Of a stretch of DNA of 51,083 nucleotides, positions 21,741 to 30,200 are shown in pieces. The stretch covers positions 1-51,083 of the forward strand of contig PXUB01000046.1 in assembly GCA_003009755.1 (NCBI GenBank). The letters run 5' to 3'. Each line of letters begins with the position of its first letter. Position 1 is the stretch's first letter. The notes under the pieces were generated by a model. That model had not been told where the DNA came from. It saw only the letters and a program-made list of their open reading frames with translations, and made no database searches. The position numbers and the translations under genes are program-made. Source of the DNA: Thermoplasmatales archaeon SW_10_69_26 (GTDB lineage Archaea; Thermoplasmatota; SW-10-69-26).

Positions 21741-23050
21741 CATGGATCCGCCGATGGAGCCCACGGCTCGCCGACATCCTGGAGAAAGCCCAGCACCGCA
21801 ACGCCTACTACCTGATGGCCAGCCAGGCGGCCGCGGCCGCTGCCGGCCTGCTGTTCTGGTGGCTTCTGACGGCGGTGGGCCAGGTACCCGCCGACCAGGT
21901 CGGTGTCGGGTACGCGATCGTGTCGATGGGCGCCACCGTGGGCGTCATCGCCAAGGGCGGCTTCGACGCCGCGCTCGTGCGCACCGTGCCCGAAGCCAGC
22001 GCCGACCACGGCCGTCGGTTGCTGTGGCTGGCCGTCGGCCTGGCGTCCGCCATCGCCATCGGGCTCGCGCTCGCGCTCGGCCTGGCCGCCACGGTCACCT
22101 CGGCGCTGCCCGACTTCACCGCGCTCGGCTGGACGCTCGTCGCCGCGATCGGCGCGCTCATGGTGACGACCTGGCTGCAGGACGCCTACTTCATGGGCGA
22201 GGGCGACGCCAAGCACACCTTCCACCGCAACGCGGTCCTCTCGGGCGCCCGCATGCTGCTCCCGCTGCCGGTGGTCGCGCTCGCCTTGCCCCAACCGGTC
22301 GCGACGAGCTGGGGCTTGGCTCTGGGTGTCTCGGCCGCGACCGCGGCCATCGCCACCTACCGGCTCCCTTCGCGGCAGGGCGAGATCGTCCCGGAGGGCA
22401 CGTTCCTGCGGCGCGCGGTCCGCAACATCACCGGCGGCGCCGCCCAGTTCCTGCCCGGCCTGTTGCTCGTCCCGATGATCTTGGTCATCAACGGGCCCGA
22501 CGCGGCCGGGTACTTCGGGATCGCCTGGACGGCGGCGAACCTGCTGTTCCTCGTGTCCTCGGCGATCGCGCGCAGCGCCCTGGCCGAGATGGCCGGCGAT
22601 CGTCCCGAGCGCGAAGAGGCCGAGGCGATCCGCAAGGGCACCCTGCAGCACCTGTGGATCGTCGCCCCAGCCGCGATCGTCGGCATCCTGTCGGCCCCGT
22701 ACCTGTTGGCGATCTTCGGGCCGGCCTACGCCGACCGCGCCGCGACCACGTTCCGCATCCTGTGCGCCAGCAGCGCGTTCGTCTCGCCCTTCTACCTGTA
22801 CTTGGCCGTGCTCCGTGCCCGCGACGACCCCGGTCCGTTGATCGTGTTCCCGGCGGCGATGATCGCCGTCCTGTTCGTGATCGCGCCGCCCTTCAACGCC
22901 CGGTTCGGGTTCTCCGGCGTGGCCGTGGCCTGGTTCCTGGCCAACGTGCCCTTCGGGCTCTACGCCGCCCTCAAGCTCAAGCAGCACGCCAGGGAGGTGA
23001 TCCAGCCTGCCGGACCCGCGCCTGTCCGTGCTGATTCTCACCTGGAATGA
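21722..23050 (+). CDS. Polysaccharide flippase (MATE/Wzx-like)
   Basis: A 442-residue integral membrane protein with about 12 hydrophobic segments, starting at GTG 21722 inside the end of the regulator gene. The N-terminal helix pair (AQHRNAYYLMASQAAAAAAG) and the FFxMGEGDAKxxF-like loop (AYFMGEGDAKHTFHRNAVLS) are typical of O-antigen/teichoic-acid flippases. These move lipid-linked glycans across the membrane. The following gene, a GT2 glycosyltransferase, overlaps its end by about 44 bases. Substrate unknown; surface-glycan export is the natural reading. Confidence 0.8.
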   Translation: MAPSWVAWIRRWSPRLADILEKAQHRNAYYLMASQAAAAAAGLLFWWLLTAVGQVPADQVGVGYAIVSMGATVGVIAKGGFDAALVRTVPEASADHGRRLLWLAVGLASAIAIGLALALGLAATVTSALPDFTALGWTLVAAIGALMVTTWLQDAYFMGEGDAKHTFHRNAVLSGARMLLPLPVVALALPQPVATSWGLALGVSAATAAIATYRLPSRQGEIVPEGTFLRRAVRNITGGAAQFLPGLLLVPMILVINGPDAAGYFGIAWTAANLLFLVSSAIARSALAEMAGDRPEREEAEAIRKGTLQHLWIVAPAAIVGILSAPYLLAIFGPAYADRAATTFRILCASSAFVSPFYLYLAVLRARDDPGPLIVFPAAMIAVLFVIAPPFNARFGFSGVAVAWFLANVPFGLYAALKLKQHAREVIQPAGPAPVRADSHLE

Positions 23051-23987
23051 GGTCGAGGACATCACCGACTGCCTGCACGCGATCGAGGACCAGACCGAGC
23101 GCCGGATCGAGGCCGTCGTGGTCGACGCCGACAGCGACGACGGCACGATCGAGGCGATCGAGGCCGCCCGGGACCGGATGGAGGTGCCGGTGCGGCTGGA
23201 CGTGGCCGACGAGCGGTTGCCGATCGGGGAGGCCCGCAACCGGGCCGTGGGCTTGGCTGGCGCCCCGAACGTGGCCTTCGTCAGCGCCGACGTCGAGCTG
23301 CACGAGGACTGGGCCCGCCAGGCGCTGGCCTCGCTCGAGGACGCCGACATGGTTTTCTCCCGCCAGGTGCACGCCCCCCGATCCTGGTCCGTGGGCGCGG
23401 CCGCCCGCGGCCTGCGCTACCACTTCCCCGACGAGCCGACCGACGACCCGCTGCGGTATGCCTCCAACGCGGCCGCCGCCTACCGACGCGAGGTCCTCGA
23501 GACGTTCCCCGTCGACCCCGCCGTCGTCGCCGTCGACGACCTGTTGCTCGCCGCCCGCGCCGCCCGCGCCGGCCACGAGGCCACCTACAACCCGGCGATG
23601 GTCGCCTACCACCACGACGTCGCCGACCTCGCGGGCGAAACGAGTAAGTGCGTGCGCGAGGCGCGGGGATGGGGCCTCAACGTGCACGAGCTGGGCCCCA
23701 TGACCCCCGTCCTCGCTTGGGGCTTGGCTCTGCTCGCGGTCTTGGCCGTCCTCGCCGGCGGCCTGCTCGGGCTCGGGCTGGCGACCGTGCTCGCCGTGGT
23801 CGTCCTGTGGGCGCCGGTCGTGCGGCGGGTGCCGCGGGCCCTCGGCCAGATGCCGCCGACGGCGCTGGCCGGTGGGGTCCTGGTGGGCCCGTTCCTGGAT
23901 CTCGTGTTCCTGTTCAACTACGCGCGGGGGCTTTGGGAGGCCCTGGTCTCGCGACCGAGCGCCGACCCCGAGGGGATGCAACGATGA
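23007..23987 (+). CDS. GT2-family glycosyltransferase with membrane tail; probable CTG start
   Basis: A GT-A enzyme: LSVLILTWNEVEDITDCL at the N terminus, VVVDADSDDGT (nucleotide site), VAFVSADVELHEDW (DXD-like), VAVDDLLLAARA. Then two or three C-terminal membrane helices (ALLAVLAVLAGGLLGLGL ... PTALAGGVLVGPF). The only usual start is GTG 23028, which would cut the first beta-strand. CTG 23007 gives the expected PDPRLSVLILTWN, and a perfect Shine-Dalgarno-like GGAGGTGA (22993-23000) stands 6 bases before it, while an in-frame stop at 22998 bars anything further upstream. I therefore mark 23007 (326 residues). It overlaps the next gene by ATGA. Role: transfers a sugar to a lipid or surface glycan at the membrane. 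Confidence 0.75.
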   Translation: MPDPRLSVLILTWNEVEDITDCLHAIEDQTERRIEAVVVDADSDDGTIEAIEAARDRMEVPVRLDVADERLPIGEARNRAVGLAGAPNVAFVSADVELHEDWARQALASLEDADMVFSRQVHAPRSWSVGAAARGLRYHFPDEPTDDPLRYASNAAAAYRREVLETFPVDPAVVAVDDLLLAARAARAGHEATYNPAMVAYHHDVADLAGETSKCVREARGWGLNVHELGPMTPVLAWGLALLAVLAVLAGGLLGLGLATVLAVVVLWAPVVRRVPRALGQMPPTALAGGVLVGPFLDLVFLFNYARGLWEALVSRPSADPEGMQR

Positions 23988-25312
23988 CCACGATCGAGAA
24001 CGCCAACCCGAGCGCCGACCACGCGACCGTGTTCGTGATCCTGGACGCAGGCCGGTCCGACTACGTCCGCGAAGACGCGATGCCGTTCCTGCACGGGCTC
24101 AGCCGGACCGGCTACCGGGGCTCGTTCGAGAGCCCGCCCGGCTTCGCCCAGCGCACGACGATGTTCAGCGGGCGCTACCCGGACACCTCCGGCAACTTCA
24201 GCCAGTTCGTGTTCGCCCCCGAGCGCTCGCCCTTCGACTGGGTCGAGTCGCTGGGCCCGTTAGGCAAGCTCGTCCGTCCGCGCAAGGTGCTGGCCCCCAC
24301 GCGCTGGGCGATCGACTGGATCACCGCGAAGAAGACCGGCCACTTCCAGACCGATCCCGCCTGGATCCCGCCCGAGTTCATGCCCTACTTCGCGATGTGC
24401 GAGGACACCCAGCCCGTGTTCGAGGACGGGGCGCTGGGCGCGCCCAGCATCTTCGACCTGTGCCGCGAGCACGGGTTGGCCTTCCGCTACCTGGCGCACC
24501 CGGTCAGCGGCGACGACGAGGAGGTGTTCGACACGCTCGTCCGCGAGCTCCGCCAGCATGCCCCCTACGATCTCTACCTGGCGCAGTTCAGCATCACCGA
24601 CGAGGGCGGCCACGAGCACGGCCCGTTCAGCGACGCGATGCAGCAGCGGTTCCTGCGCGACGTCGACGCCAAGCTGGCCACGATCCACGCGCTGTTGTCC
24701 ACCCGCTACGACTCCTGGGACCTGTTCGTCGTCGGCGACCACGGCATGGCGCCGGTCGAGCAGCGCGTCGACGTGCTCTCGGCGTTGGCGGAGACCGAGG
24801 CCGAGCCAGCCGAGGATTACGTCGTCTTCGTCAACAGCACGCTCGCGGTCCTGTGGTACCTGACCCCGAAGGGACGGAAGGCGATCCGGGCCAAGCTGCC
24901 CGAGATCGAGGGCGCCCGCGTGCTCGACGAGGACGAGCGCCGCGACCGTCGCATCCCGACCGAGGAGCGCTGGGGTCAGGACATGCTCGCCGCCGAGTCG
25001 GGCGTGCTGTTCTGGCCGGACTACTTCCACGTGAGGGACTCCACCGTGCGCGGCATGCACGGCTACCTCGACAAGTCCGACGAGGGGCTGGGCATGGCCG
25101 TGCTGGCCTCCAGCGACCCCGTCGTGGAACCCCGGGAGGCCGACCCGCGCTCGCTGGTGGACGTGTTCGCCACGCTTTGCGGGCTGCTGGGCCTGCCCGT
25201 TCCGGACACCCAGGAGGGCACCAGCCTGCTGGATCGGGCCCGCAGGGAACCGCCGGTGGCCGAACCCGAGCAAGAGCCCCCCGAACCCGAGCAGGTCGTC
25301 TCCGATGGCTGA
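23984..25312 (+). CDS. Alkaline-phosphatase-superfamily phosphodiesterase/sulfatase-like enzyme
   Basis: A 442-residue soluble protein. It has the metal-site start VFVILDAGRSDYVRED, a nucleophile region (PPGFAQRTTMFSGRYPDTSG, where a Thr or Ser would be attacked), TDEGGHEHGPFSD, and the VVGDHGMAPVEQ metal motif of type-I phosphodiesterases. A late VRGMHGYLD supplies another His. Such enzymes hydrolyse or transfer phosphodiesters, for example phosphoglycerol or phosphoethanolamine on glycans. There is no signal peptide, so it acts inside. The start overlaps the GT2 stop (ATGA) and its end overlaps the next gene by 8 bases. Exact substrate unknown. Confidence 0.75.
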   Translation: MTTIENANPSADHATVFVILDAGRSDYVREDAMPFLHGLSRTGYRGSFESPPGFAQRTTMFSGRYPDTSGNFSQFVFAPERSPFDWVESLGPLGKLVRPRKVLAPTRWAIDWITAKKTGHFQTDPAWIPPEFMPYFAMCEDTQPVFEDGALGAPSIFDLCREHGLAFRYLAHPVSGDDEEVFDTLVRELRQHAPYDLYLAQFSITDEGGHEHGPFSDAMQQRFLRDVDAKLATIHALLSTRYDSWDLFVVGDHGMAPVEQRVDVLSALAETEAEPAEDYVVFVNSTLAVLWYLTPKGRKAIRAKLPEIEGARVLDEDERRDRRIPTEERWGQDMLAAESGVLFWPDYFHVRDSTVRGMHGYLDKSDEGLGMAVLASSDPVVEPREADPRSLVDVFATLCGLLGLPVPDTQEGTSLLDRARREPPVAEPEQEPPEPEQVVSDG

Positions 25313-26348
25313 GCCCACGTACACGATCCACGACTCCCCCGAGGTCGTCGAGCGGATCGAGACCGATCTGGCCACGATCGTCGATCGCGTTCGCGAGGCC
25401 GACCCGCACCTGCGCTCGTTGATCTTGACCGGCGGGTTCGCCCGCGGCGAAGGAACGGTCGTCGACGGGGCCCCGCAAAACGACTACGACCTCGTGGGCA
25501 TCCGGGGCCTCGGCAGCCCGCAGCGACCCTACGAGGACGTGCGCCGCGAGCTGGAGGACGAGATCGGGCTCCACATCGATCTGGCCCGCGTCCCCTCCTG
25601 GCGGCTGCGCTGGGTTCCGGCCTCGATCTTCTGGTACGAGACCCGCCACCGGGGCCGATGCCTGTGGGGGGAGGACCTGCTGGGCCGCATCCCGATCGAG
25701 GACCGCGAGGACCTGGCCCCCAGCGAGGGTTTGCGCTTGCTCGTCAACCGGGCGGCCGGCCTGTTGCTGGTGACCCGGGCCAACGACGATCACGCCCACC
25801 GCATCCAGGCGGCCAAGGGCTTGCTCGCCGCGCTGGACGCCCACCTGTTCGCGCTGGGCGCCTTCCCCCCCAGCCAGACCGAACGCTGGGACCGGTTCCG
25901 CTCGCTGCGAGCCGACGACGCGGTGCCGGCGGTGCTGGACCGCCACACCGACTGGCTGCGCTGGGCGTTGGGGTTCAAGGTCGACCCCGAGGGGGTCGAC
26001 GCCCGGGACGGGCTCGAGGCCTGGCGGGCGGCGGCGCGAGCGATCCTGGACGCGGTCCCCGTCTCCCTGGACCACGCGGGGTACGACTCGTTGGAGGACT
26101 ACGAGACCAGCGACGGCCTGATCGACCACCTGCACTTCTTCCGTCACGCCGGCGCGATCCCGCAGGCGCCGCGCCTTATGCGCCATCCGACCGGCCGGGT
26201 GCGGACGGCGACGCTGCGGTTGCTGGAGGCCTCCCAGGACGGGCTCGTCCGGCACGAGGACGCCCGCGAGTGCCTGGGCTCGATCGCCGAGGTCGACGGG
26301 CAACCCCTCAAGCTGTTGGACGACCTGCGCGACGCCACGCTGCAGTGA
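25305..26348 (+). CDS. Nucleotidyltransferase-fold protein
   Basis: A 347-residue protein. The NTase signature LILTGGFARGEGTVVDG ... QNDYDLVGI places the G-(G/S)-x(7-13)-D-x-D core at residues ~40-67, and a third acidic residue is available in GLHIDLARVP. The rest is helical (RLLVNRAAGLLLVTRA). The family transfers nucleoside monophosphates to sugars, antibiotics, proteins or RNA. Within this operon, activation or modification of a glycan precursor is plausible, but nothing in the sequence names the substrate. It ends 3 bases from the convergent GT4 gene. Confidence 0.7.
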   Translation: MAEPTYTIHDSPEVVERIETDLATIVDRVREADPHLRSLILTGGFARGEGTVVDGAPQNDYDLVGIRGLGSPQRPYEDVRRELEDEIGLHIDLARVPSWRLRWVPASIFWYETRHRGRCLWGEDLLGRIPIEDREDLAPSEGLRLLVNRAAGLLLVTRANDDHAHRIQAAKGLLAALDAHLFALGAFPPSQTERWDRFRSLRADDAVPAVLDRHTDWLRWALGFKVDPEGVDARDGLEAWRAAARAILDAVPVSLDHAGYDSLEDYETSDGLIDHLHFFRHAGAIPQAPRLMRHPTGRVRTATLRLLEASQDGLVRHEDARECLGSIAEVDGQPLKLLDDLRDATLQ

Positions 26349-26351
26349 GGC

Positions 26352-27482
26352 TCAGGGTGGGCCGGCGCGGAGGGCCTCGGCCAGCACGCTCTCGGTGCGG
26401 GACGCCAGGCGGCCCCAATCGTGGTCGGCCAGGACGCGTTGGCGGCCCCGACGACCCAGCCGGGCGGCCAGCTCGTCGTCGTCGAGCACCTCGATCAGCC
26501 GATCGGCCAGGTGCTCGGGGTCGCCCGGGCGGGCCAGCAGCCCGTTGTCGCGGTGGTCGACGAAGTCGGGGATGCCGCCGATCTTGGACCCGACGACCGG
26601 GCGCCCGCAGGCGTTGGCCTCGGCGAGGACCATGCCGAAGGACTCGGCCTCGCTCGTGCTCGGCAACACGACCACGCGCGAGCGCTGGTAGGCGTCGACG
26701 AGGGCTCGATCGGAGACCCGGCCCAGGACCTCCAAGGCGCCGTCGACACGGGAGCTGCGGGCCTGGAACTCGGCCACGCGGTCGCCCTCGCCCACGATCG
26801 TCAACCGAGCCTCGGGCCGTCGTTTGCGCACCCGTTGGAAGGCCTCCCACAAGGTGTCCAGGCCCTTCCACTCGTACGTGGAGGACAGCGGGCCCACGAA
26901 CAGGATCCGGCCGCCCTCGGGCCCGCCGTCGGGGGCGAAGCGCTCGGCGTCGACCCCCGGCGGGACGACGGTGACGCGGTCGCGGTGGTCGGCCAGCGCC
27001 TGCTCGCGCACGAACGGGCTCGCCGCGATCAGGCGGGCGCTTTTCTCCAGCACCAGGGCCTCGACGGTGCGCCGGTGGAGGCCGGCGAGGACGTCCAGGA
27101 GACGTGAGCTGCCGTGCAACCGACCGGCGTGGTAGGTGACGACGAAGGGGACACGGGCCCGCCAGGCGGCCAAACACGCCGACTCGGCGGGGAACGGGAC
27201 GGGGGTGTGGGCGACGACGACGTCGGGGTCGCGCCGCTGGACGGTCGCGTGCAGCTCTCGTGGGAAGCTCGGGGACACGGGCGCGTTCCCGATGCGGACC
27301 GCCGGCTGCCGCCGGTCGACCGTGACCCCATCTCGCTTGCCCTCGCCGGGATCCTCGCGGGTGAACGTCGCCACGTGCACGTCGTGGCCGCGGCCGGCCA
27401 ACCGGTGGTTGATCTCGTGGGCGTAGCGCTCGAGCCCGCCCCCCTCCGGCGGGTAGTAGGGGGTCACCGTCAGGACGTCCAC
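26352..27482 (-). CDS. GT4-family glycosyltransferase A
   Basis: A 376-residue GT-B enzyme. The N-terminal half has VLTVTPYYPPEGGGLERYAH (acceptor-side Gly loop) and VVVAHTPVPFPAE; the C-terminal half has VVPPGVDAERF, ILFVGPL, LTIVGEGD and the donor E-x7-E block (STSEAESFGMVLAEANACGR). The start is GTG 27482, preceded by GGAGGAG; it overlaps the upstream GT4 by 13 bases, so the two are co-translated. It transfers a sugar from a nucleotide donor, probably to a lipid-linked or protein glycan together with its neighbour. Confidence 0.85.
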   Translation of the reverse strand: MDVLTVTPYYPPEGGGLERYAHEINHRLAGRGHDVHVATFTREDPGEGKRDGVTVDRRQPAVRIGNAPVSPSFPRELHATVQRRDPDVVVAHTPVPFPAESACLAAWRARVPFVVTYHAGRLHGSSRLLDVLAGLHRRTVEALVLEKSARLIAASPFVREQALADHRDRVTVVPPGVDAERFAPDGGPEGGRILFVGPLSSTYEWKGLDTLWEAFQRVRKRRPEARLTIVGEGDRVAEFQARSSRVDGALEVLGRVSDRALVDAYQRSRVVVLPSTSEAESFGMVLAEANACGRPVVGSKIGGIPDFVDHRDNGLLARPGDPEHLADRLIEVLDDDELAARLGRRGRQRVLADHDWGRLASRTESVLAEALRAGPP

Positions 27483-28636
27483 GGGGGCTCCTCCTCTTCG
27501 CTGGGGGGGGCCTCCAGCGGCGACGGGCCAGCGACCTCGAGCACCTCCTCGTAGACCGAGAGCACGCGCTCGGTGACCGCGTCCCAGGCGTACCGGTCGT
27601 GGATGCGCTCGGCCAGCGCGGGCCCGCGGGGCACGTCCTCGTAGGCCAAAGCTTCGCGCAACCGGTTGCGCAGGTCCGGCACGTCGCCGGGCTCGACGAC
27701 GTAGCCCCCCTCGCGGGCGACCTGGCGGACGCCGGGCAACCCGGAGGCGACGACCGGCGTGCCACAAGCCATGCTCTCCAGCAGGCAGATCCCGAAGGCC
27801 TCCTGTTGGTTCACGCTGGGCAGCACCGTCCAGCGAGCCCCGCGGTAGAGGGCCCCCAGCCGGTCGCCGTCGACGTAGCCGAGGAACTCGGCGTCAACGT
27901 CGAGGTCGCGAGCCCGGGCTTCGAGCGCCTCGCGGCGCGGGCCAGCACCGGCGACGCGCAGCGGTGGCACGTCCTCGAGACCGGCCAACGCCTCCAGCAA
28001 CACGCCCAGGCCTTTGTAGGGGACCAGGCGGCCGACGAACAGCAGGTAGTCCCCCGCTTCGGCGGGGCCCTCGGCGTGGAAACGGTCGGGATCGATCCCG
28101 TTGGGGACCTCGCGCAGGAGCTCGGTCGCCACGTGGTCGAGGCTCGGGATCGATCGGGCGTACTCGCGCGAGTTGACGAGCACGCGGTCGGCGCGACGGT
28201 AGGTGCGCGTGGCCAACCGGCGGTAGAGGCCGGCGGCCGCTTGCCCGAGCAAGGAGCCCAGCTCCGGTTCGAAGTGGAAGTCGAGGATGGTCGGCAGACC
28301 CAACCGGTCGGCCGCGCGGAGCACGGAGGGGGTCGTGAAGGGGTAGGTGGCAGGCACGTGGACCAGGTCGGTCTCGGGGTCCAGGTGGCTGGCCAGGCGG
28401 ACCAGGGGGGCGCGGAACAGGGTGCCGGCGCGCGGGACGCGCACGGTCTCGACGCCGCCCTCACGGGTGTTGCGACCGGGACCGTCGGTCGAGCAAAGCA
28501 GCCGCACGTCGTGACCGTGGAGCGCCAGGTTCAGCGACAGCTGCGAGAACACGCGCTCGACCCCGCCGACGTGAGCCTCGCCCGTGTGCGAGCGTTCGGG
28601 ATCGGGATCGAAGGGCGAGACGAGCGTGACGTGCAT
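27470..28636 (-). CDS. GT4-family glycosyltransferase B
   Basis: A 388-residue GT-B enzyme with MHVTLVSPFDPDPERSHTGE, HVGGVERVFSQLSLNLALHG (acceptor Gly loop), VPNGIDPDRFH, LLFVGRLVPYKGLGVLLEAL, and the donor motif NQQEAFGICLLESMACGTP. The last 20 residues are acidic and Pro-rich (EAPPSEEEEPPWTS) and overlap the next gene. The start is ATG 28636. It forms a two-gene operon with GT4 A, convergent with the flippase operon; together these genes look like one glycan assembly locus. Confidence 0.88.
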   Translation of the reverse strand: MHVTLVSPFDPDPERSHTGEAHVGGVERVFSQLSLNLALHGHDVRLLCSTDGPGRNTREGGVETVRVPRAGTLFRAPLVRLASHLDPETDLVHVPATYPFTTPSVLRAADRLGLPTILDFHFEPELGSLLGQAAAGLYRRLATRTYRRADRVLVNSREYARSIPSLDHVATELLREVPNGIDPDRFHAEGPAEAGDYLLFVGRLVPYKGLGVLLEALAGLEDVPPLRVAGAGPRREALEARARDLDVDAEFLGYVDGDRLGALYRGARWTVLPSVNQQEAFGICLLESMACGTPVVASGLPGVRQVAREGGYVVEPGDVPDLRNRLREALAYEDVPRGPALAERIHDRYAWDAVTERVLSVYEEVLEVAGPSPLEAPPSEEEEPPWTS

Positions 28637-29171
28637 CGCGGTCAGGTGGGCGGGCGAGCGGGTCGTTCACGCGCGGTCCCCGGTCTCCGTTCGTGCGGAC
28701 GCCGGGTCCTCGTGGTGGACCTCGCCGGGGTCCGGGTCGGACCCGCGGCGGTGGGCCCCGCCGCCCGGCTGGTCCGGCATGTCCGAGCGGTCGCCTTCCT
28801 CTCCGGCTTCCTGGCTCTCGTCGCGCCGGCCGGGGTGCTTGGATCCGGGCATCGGGACCACGTCGCTTTTGTGCCGGCCTCGACGGGTAAGGTTTCACGG
28901 ACAGAACCGAGAGGTCACCGACGGCGAGCTCCACGGCCGGACGTGATGGGGGACCCTCTCGTTGCCCTCGGGAGGGGCAAGCGCGCAGGCAAGAGGAGGG
29001 CCCATCTTGCTGTACGGATCGACGATACGCAGCCGAGACCGGTGTGCCTTGCCGACCGGTGCTCGGCCGTTGTCGCCCCCTGAGATCTCGCCCGTCCGGG
29101 CGATCGCAGGCACGCCCGAATCTCTGATCCGGGCAGTATCCGTCGACAACCCACAGGGGGTTTCCTTCCTC

Positions 29172-29234
29172 GGCCTCCGCGAGCCTGACACGCTCCCTCG
29201 CACGAGCCCTCCGGGCTCGCAGGCTCGGGAGGCC
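29172..29234. other. Branched hairpin element in a 650-bp gene-free stretch
   Basis: GGCCTCCGCGAGCCTG (29172-29187) pairs with CAGGCTCGGGAGGCC (29220-29234) over 15 pairs with a small asymmetry, and the interior holds a second perfect hairpin, CGAGCCC-TCC-GGGCTCG (29203-29219). No T-run follows on either strand. It could be a small structured RNA. The rest of 28637-29288 holds no gene I trust. A 64-codon hydrophilic minus-strand frame at 28667-28861 is possible but unsupported. Confidence 0.4.
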
Positions 29235-29288
29235 GTCCCCGGTCTCCCGAAACCGGCGCGAGATCTTGCGCACATCGAGTCCGGCAGG

Positions 29289-29963
29289 CTAGGAGCCGGC
29301 GAACGCGCCGGGATCCTCGGAGGGCTCGGAGCCGTGGGCCTGGGAGCCCTCGGCGGCGAGCACGGCATCGAGGTAGGCGTTGAGCCGCTCGGTGCGGGCC
29401 TCGAGCTGGAGCACCGTCTCCTCGAGCCCGTCGACCGATTGCTGGAGGTCGGGCCCCAGCTCGTCGGCGTCCTGCAGGACGCCGAGGTAGTTGCCGATCG
29501 CGGCGAGGAGGTTCCACTGTTCGTGGAAGAGCCGGCGGACCTCGCGCCGGGGGTCGGCCTCGCGGTGGGGACGATCGGCGTGGCCGTGGATCGCCTCCTC
29601 GAGGACCTGGGCCAGCTGTTCCTTGCTGAAGGGCTTGGAAAGGTACCCCCAAGCATCGTGGCGAGCGGCGGTATCCTCGACGTCCTCGACGGCGGAGGCG
29701 AACACGATCGGCATGTCGTCGGTGGTGGGGCTCAAGCGGAGCACGGCGACGAGCCCGGAGAGGTTGAGGTCCGGCATCTTGAGGTCCTGCAGCAGGACGG
29801 CGGGCTGCTCGCGCTCGGCCGTCTCGAGCACCTGGGCGGGATCCGAGAGCGTGATCGGCTCGTAGCCCAGGGATTCGACGAGCAAGGCGGTGGACTCGAG
29901 CACGTCCGGGTCGTCGTCCACGATGAGGACCTTGCGCTCGTCCGGGTCGGCCTCCCCGTCCAT
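29289..29963 (-). CDS. Response regulator with kinase-like (DHp-like) helical tail
   Basis: A 224-residue protein. A receiver domain comes first: KVLIVDDDPDVLES, phospho-Asp in LLQDLKMPDLNL, switch residues FASA and LSKPF. Then about 85 residues of helices, including RRLFHEQWNLLAAIGNYLGV, which reads like the H-E-x-x-N-x-L-x-x-I phospho-His helix of histidine kinases, and a second helix (GLEETVLQLEARTERLNAYL). No ATP-binding domain follows. It could therefore dimerise or relay phosphate between proteins. ATG 29963 lies 28 bp past the centre of a TATA-like GCGTTTATGGG (plus 29986-29996), fitting a leaderless start; the frame is open further up to 30092. Confidence 0.7.
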   Translation of the reverse strand: MDGEADPDERKVLIVDDDPDVLESTALLVESLGYEPITLSDPAQVLETAEREQPAVLLQDLKMPDLNLSGLVAVLRLSPTTDDMPIVFASAVEDVEDTAARHDAWGYLSKPFSKEQLAQVLEEAIHGHADRPHREADPRREVRRLFHEQWNLLAAIGNYLGVLQDADELGPDLQQSVDGLEETVLQLEARTERLNAYLDAVLAAEGSQAHGSEPSEDPGAFAGS

Positions 29964-29985
29964 CCCCCCAGCCTCTGCCCGGCCT

Positions 29986-29996
29986 CCCATAAACGC
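29986..29996 (-). promoter_or_regulatory. TATA box of the receiver gene
   Basis: On the minus strand the sequence is GCGTTTATGGG, centred 28 bp before ATG 29963. This supports the shorter start. Confidence 0.5.
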
Positions 29997-30088
29997 CCTC
30001 GGAGGTCCGTGCATGTCGAATCCGTGCCAACATATGTCACGACTTGGGCGGGAAAAATTGAAATATCCCCTTTCGTCGGCAGATTCTA

Positions 30089-30170
30089 TCATAAAAGGTG
30101 TTGGACATCCGTTATCTGGGGGATGTGACGAAGGAGGGGTTGCGGGTCACCCAGGACCGCCCGGTCCTGG
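30089..30170 (+). promoter_or_regulatory. TATA box and hairpin leader of the PKD protein gene
   Basis: TCATAAAAGG (30089-30098) is a strong TATA box inside the only markedly AT-rich island nearby. Transcription should begin near 30119, leaving an ~80-base leader. The leader contains GAAGGAGGGG near 30130 and a perfect 8-bp hairpin CCAGGACC-GCCC-GGTCCTGG (30151-30170) just before the start region, which could regulate translation. Confidence 0.5.
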
Positions 30171-30200
30171 AGGCAAGGCACCGCAGAAGTGAGCTCCTCT

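Noticed and set aside
28667-28861. A 64-codon hydrophilic minus-strand frame upstream of GT4 B
   Set aside because: It has no clear promoter spacing, no family likeness and low complexity; possible but not supportable.
28890-29290. Possible SRP RNA or RNase P RNA in the large gap
   Set aside because: I looked for the conserved cores of both on each strand and did not find them; only the hairpin at 29172-29234 stands out.
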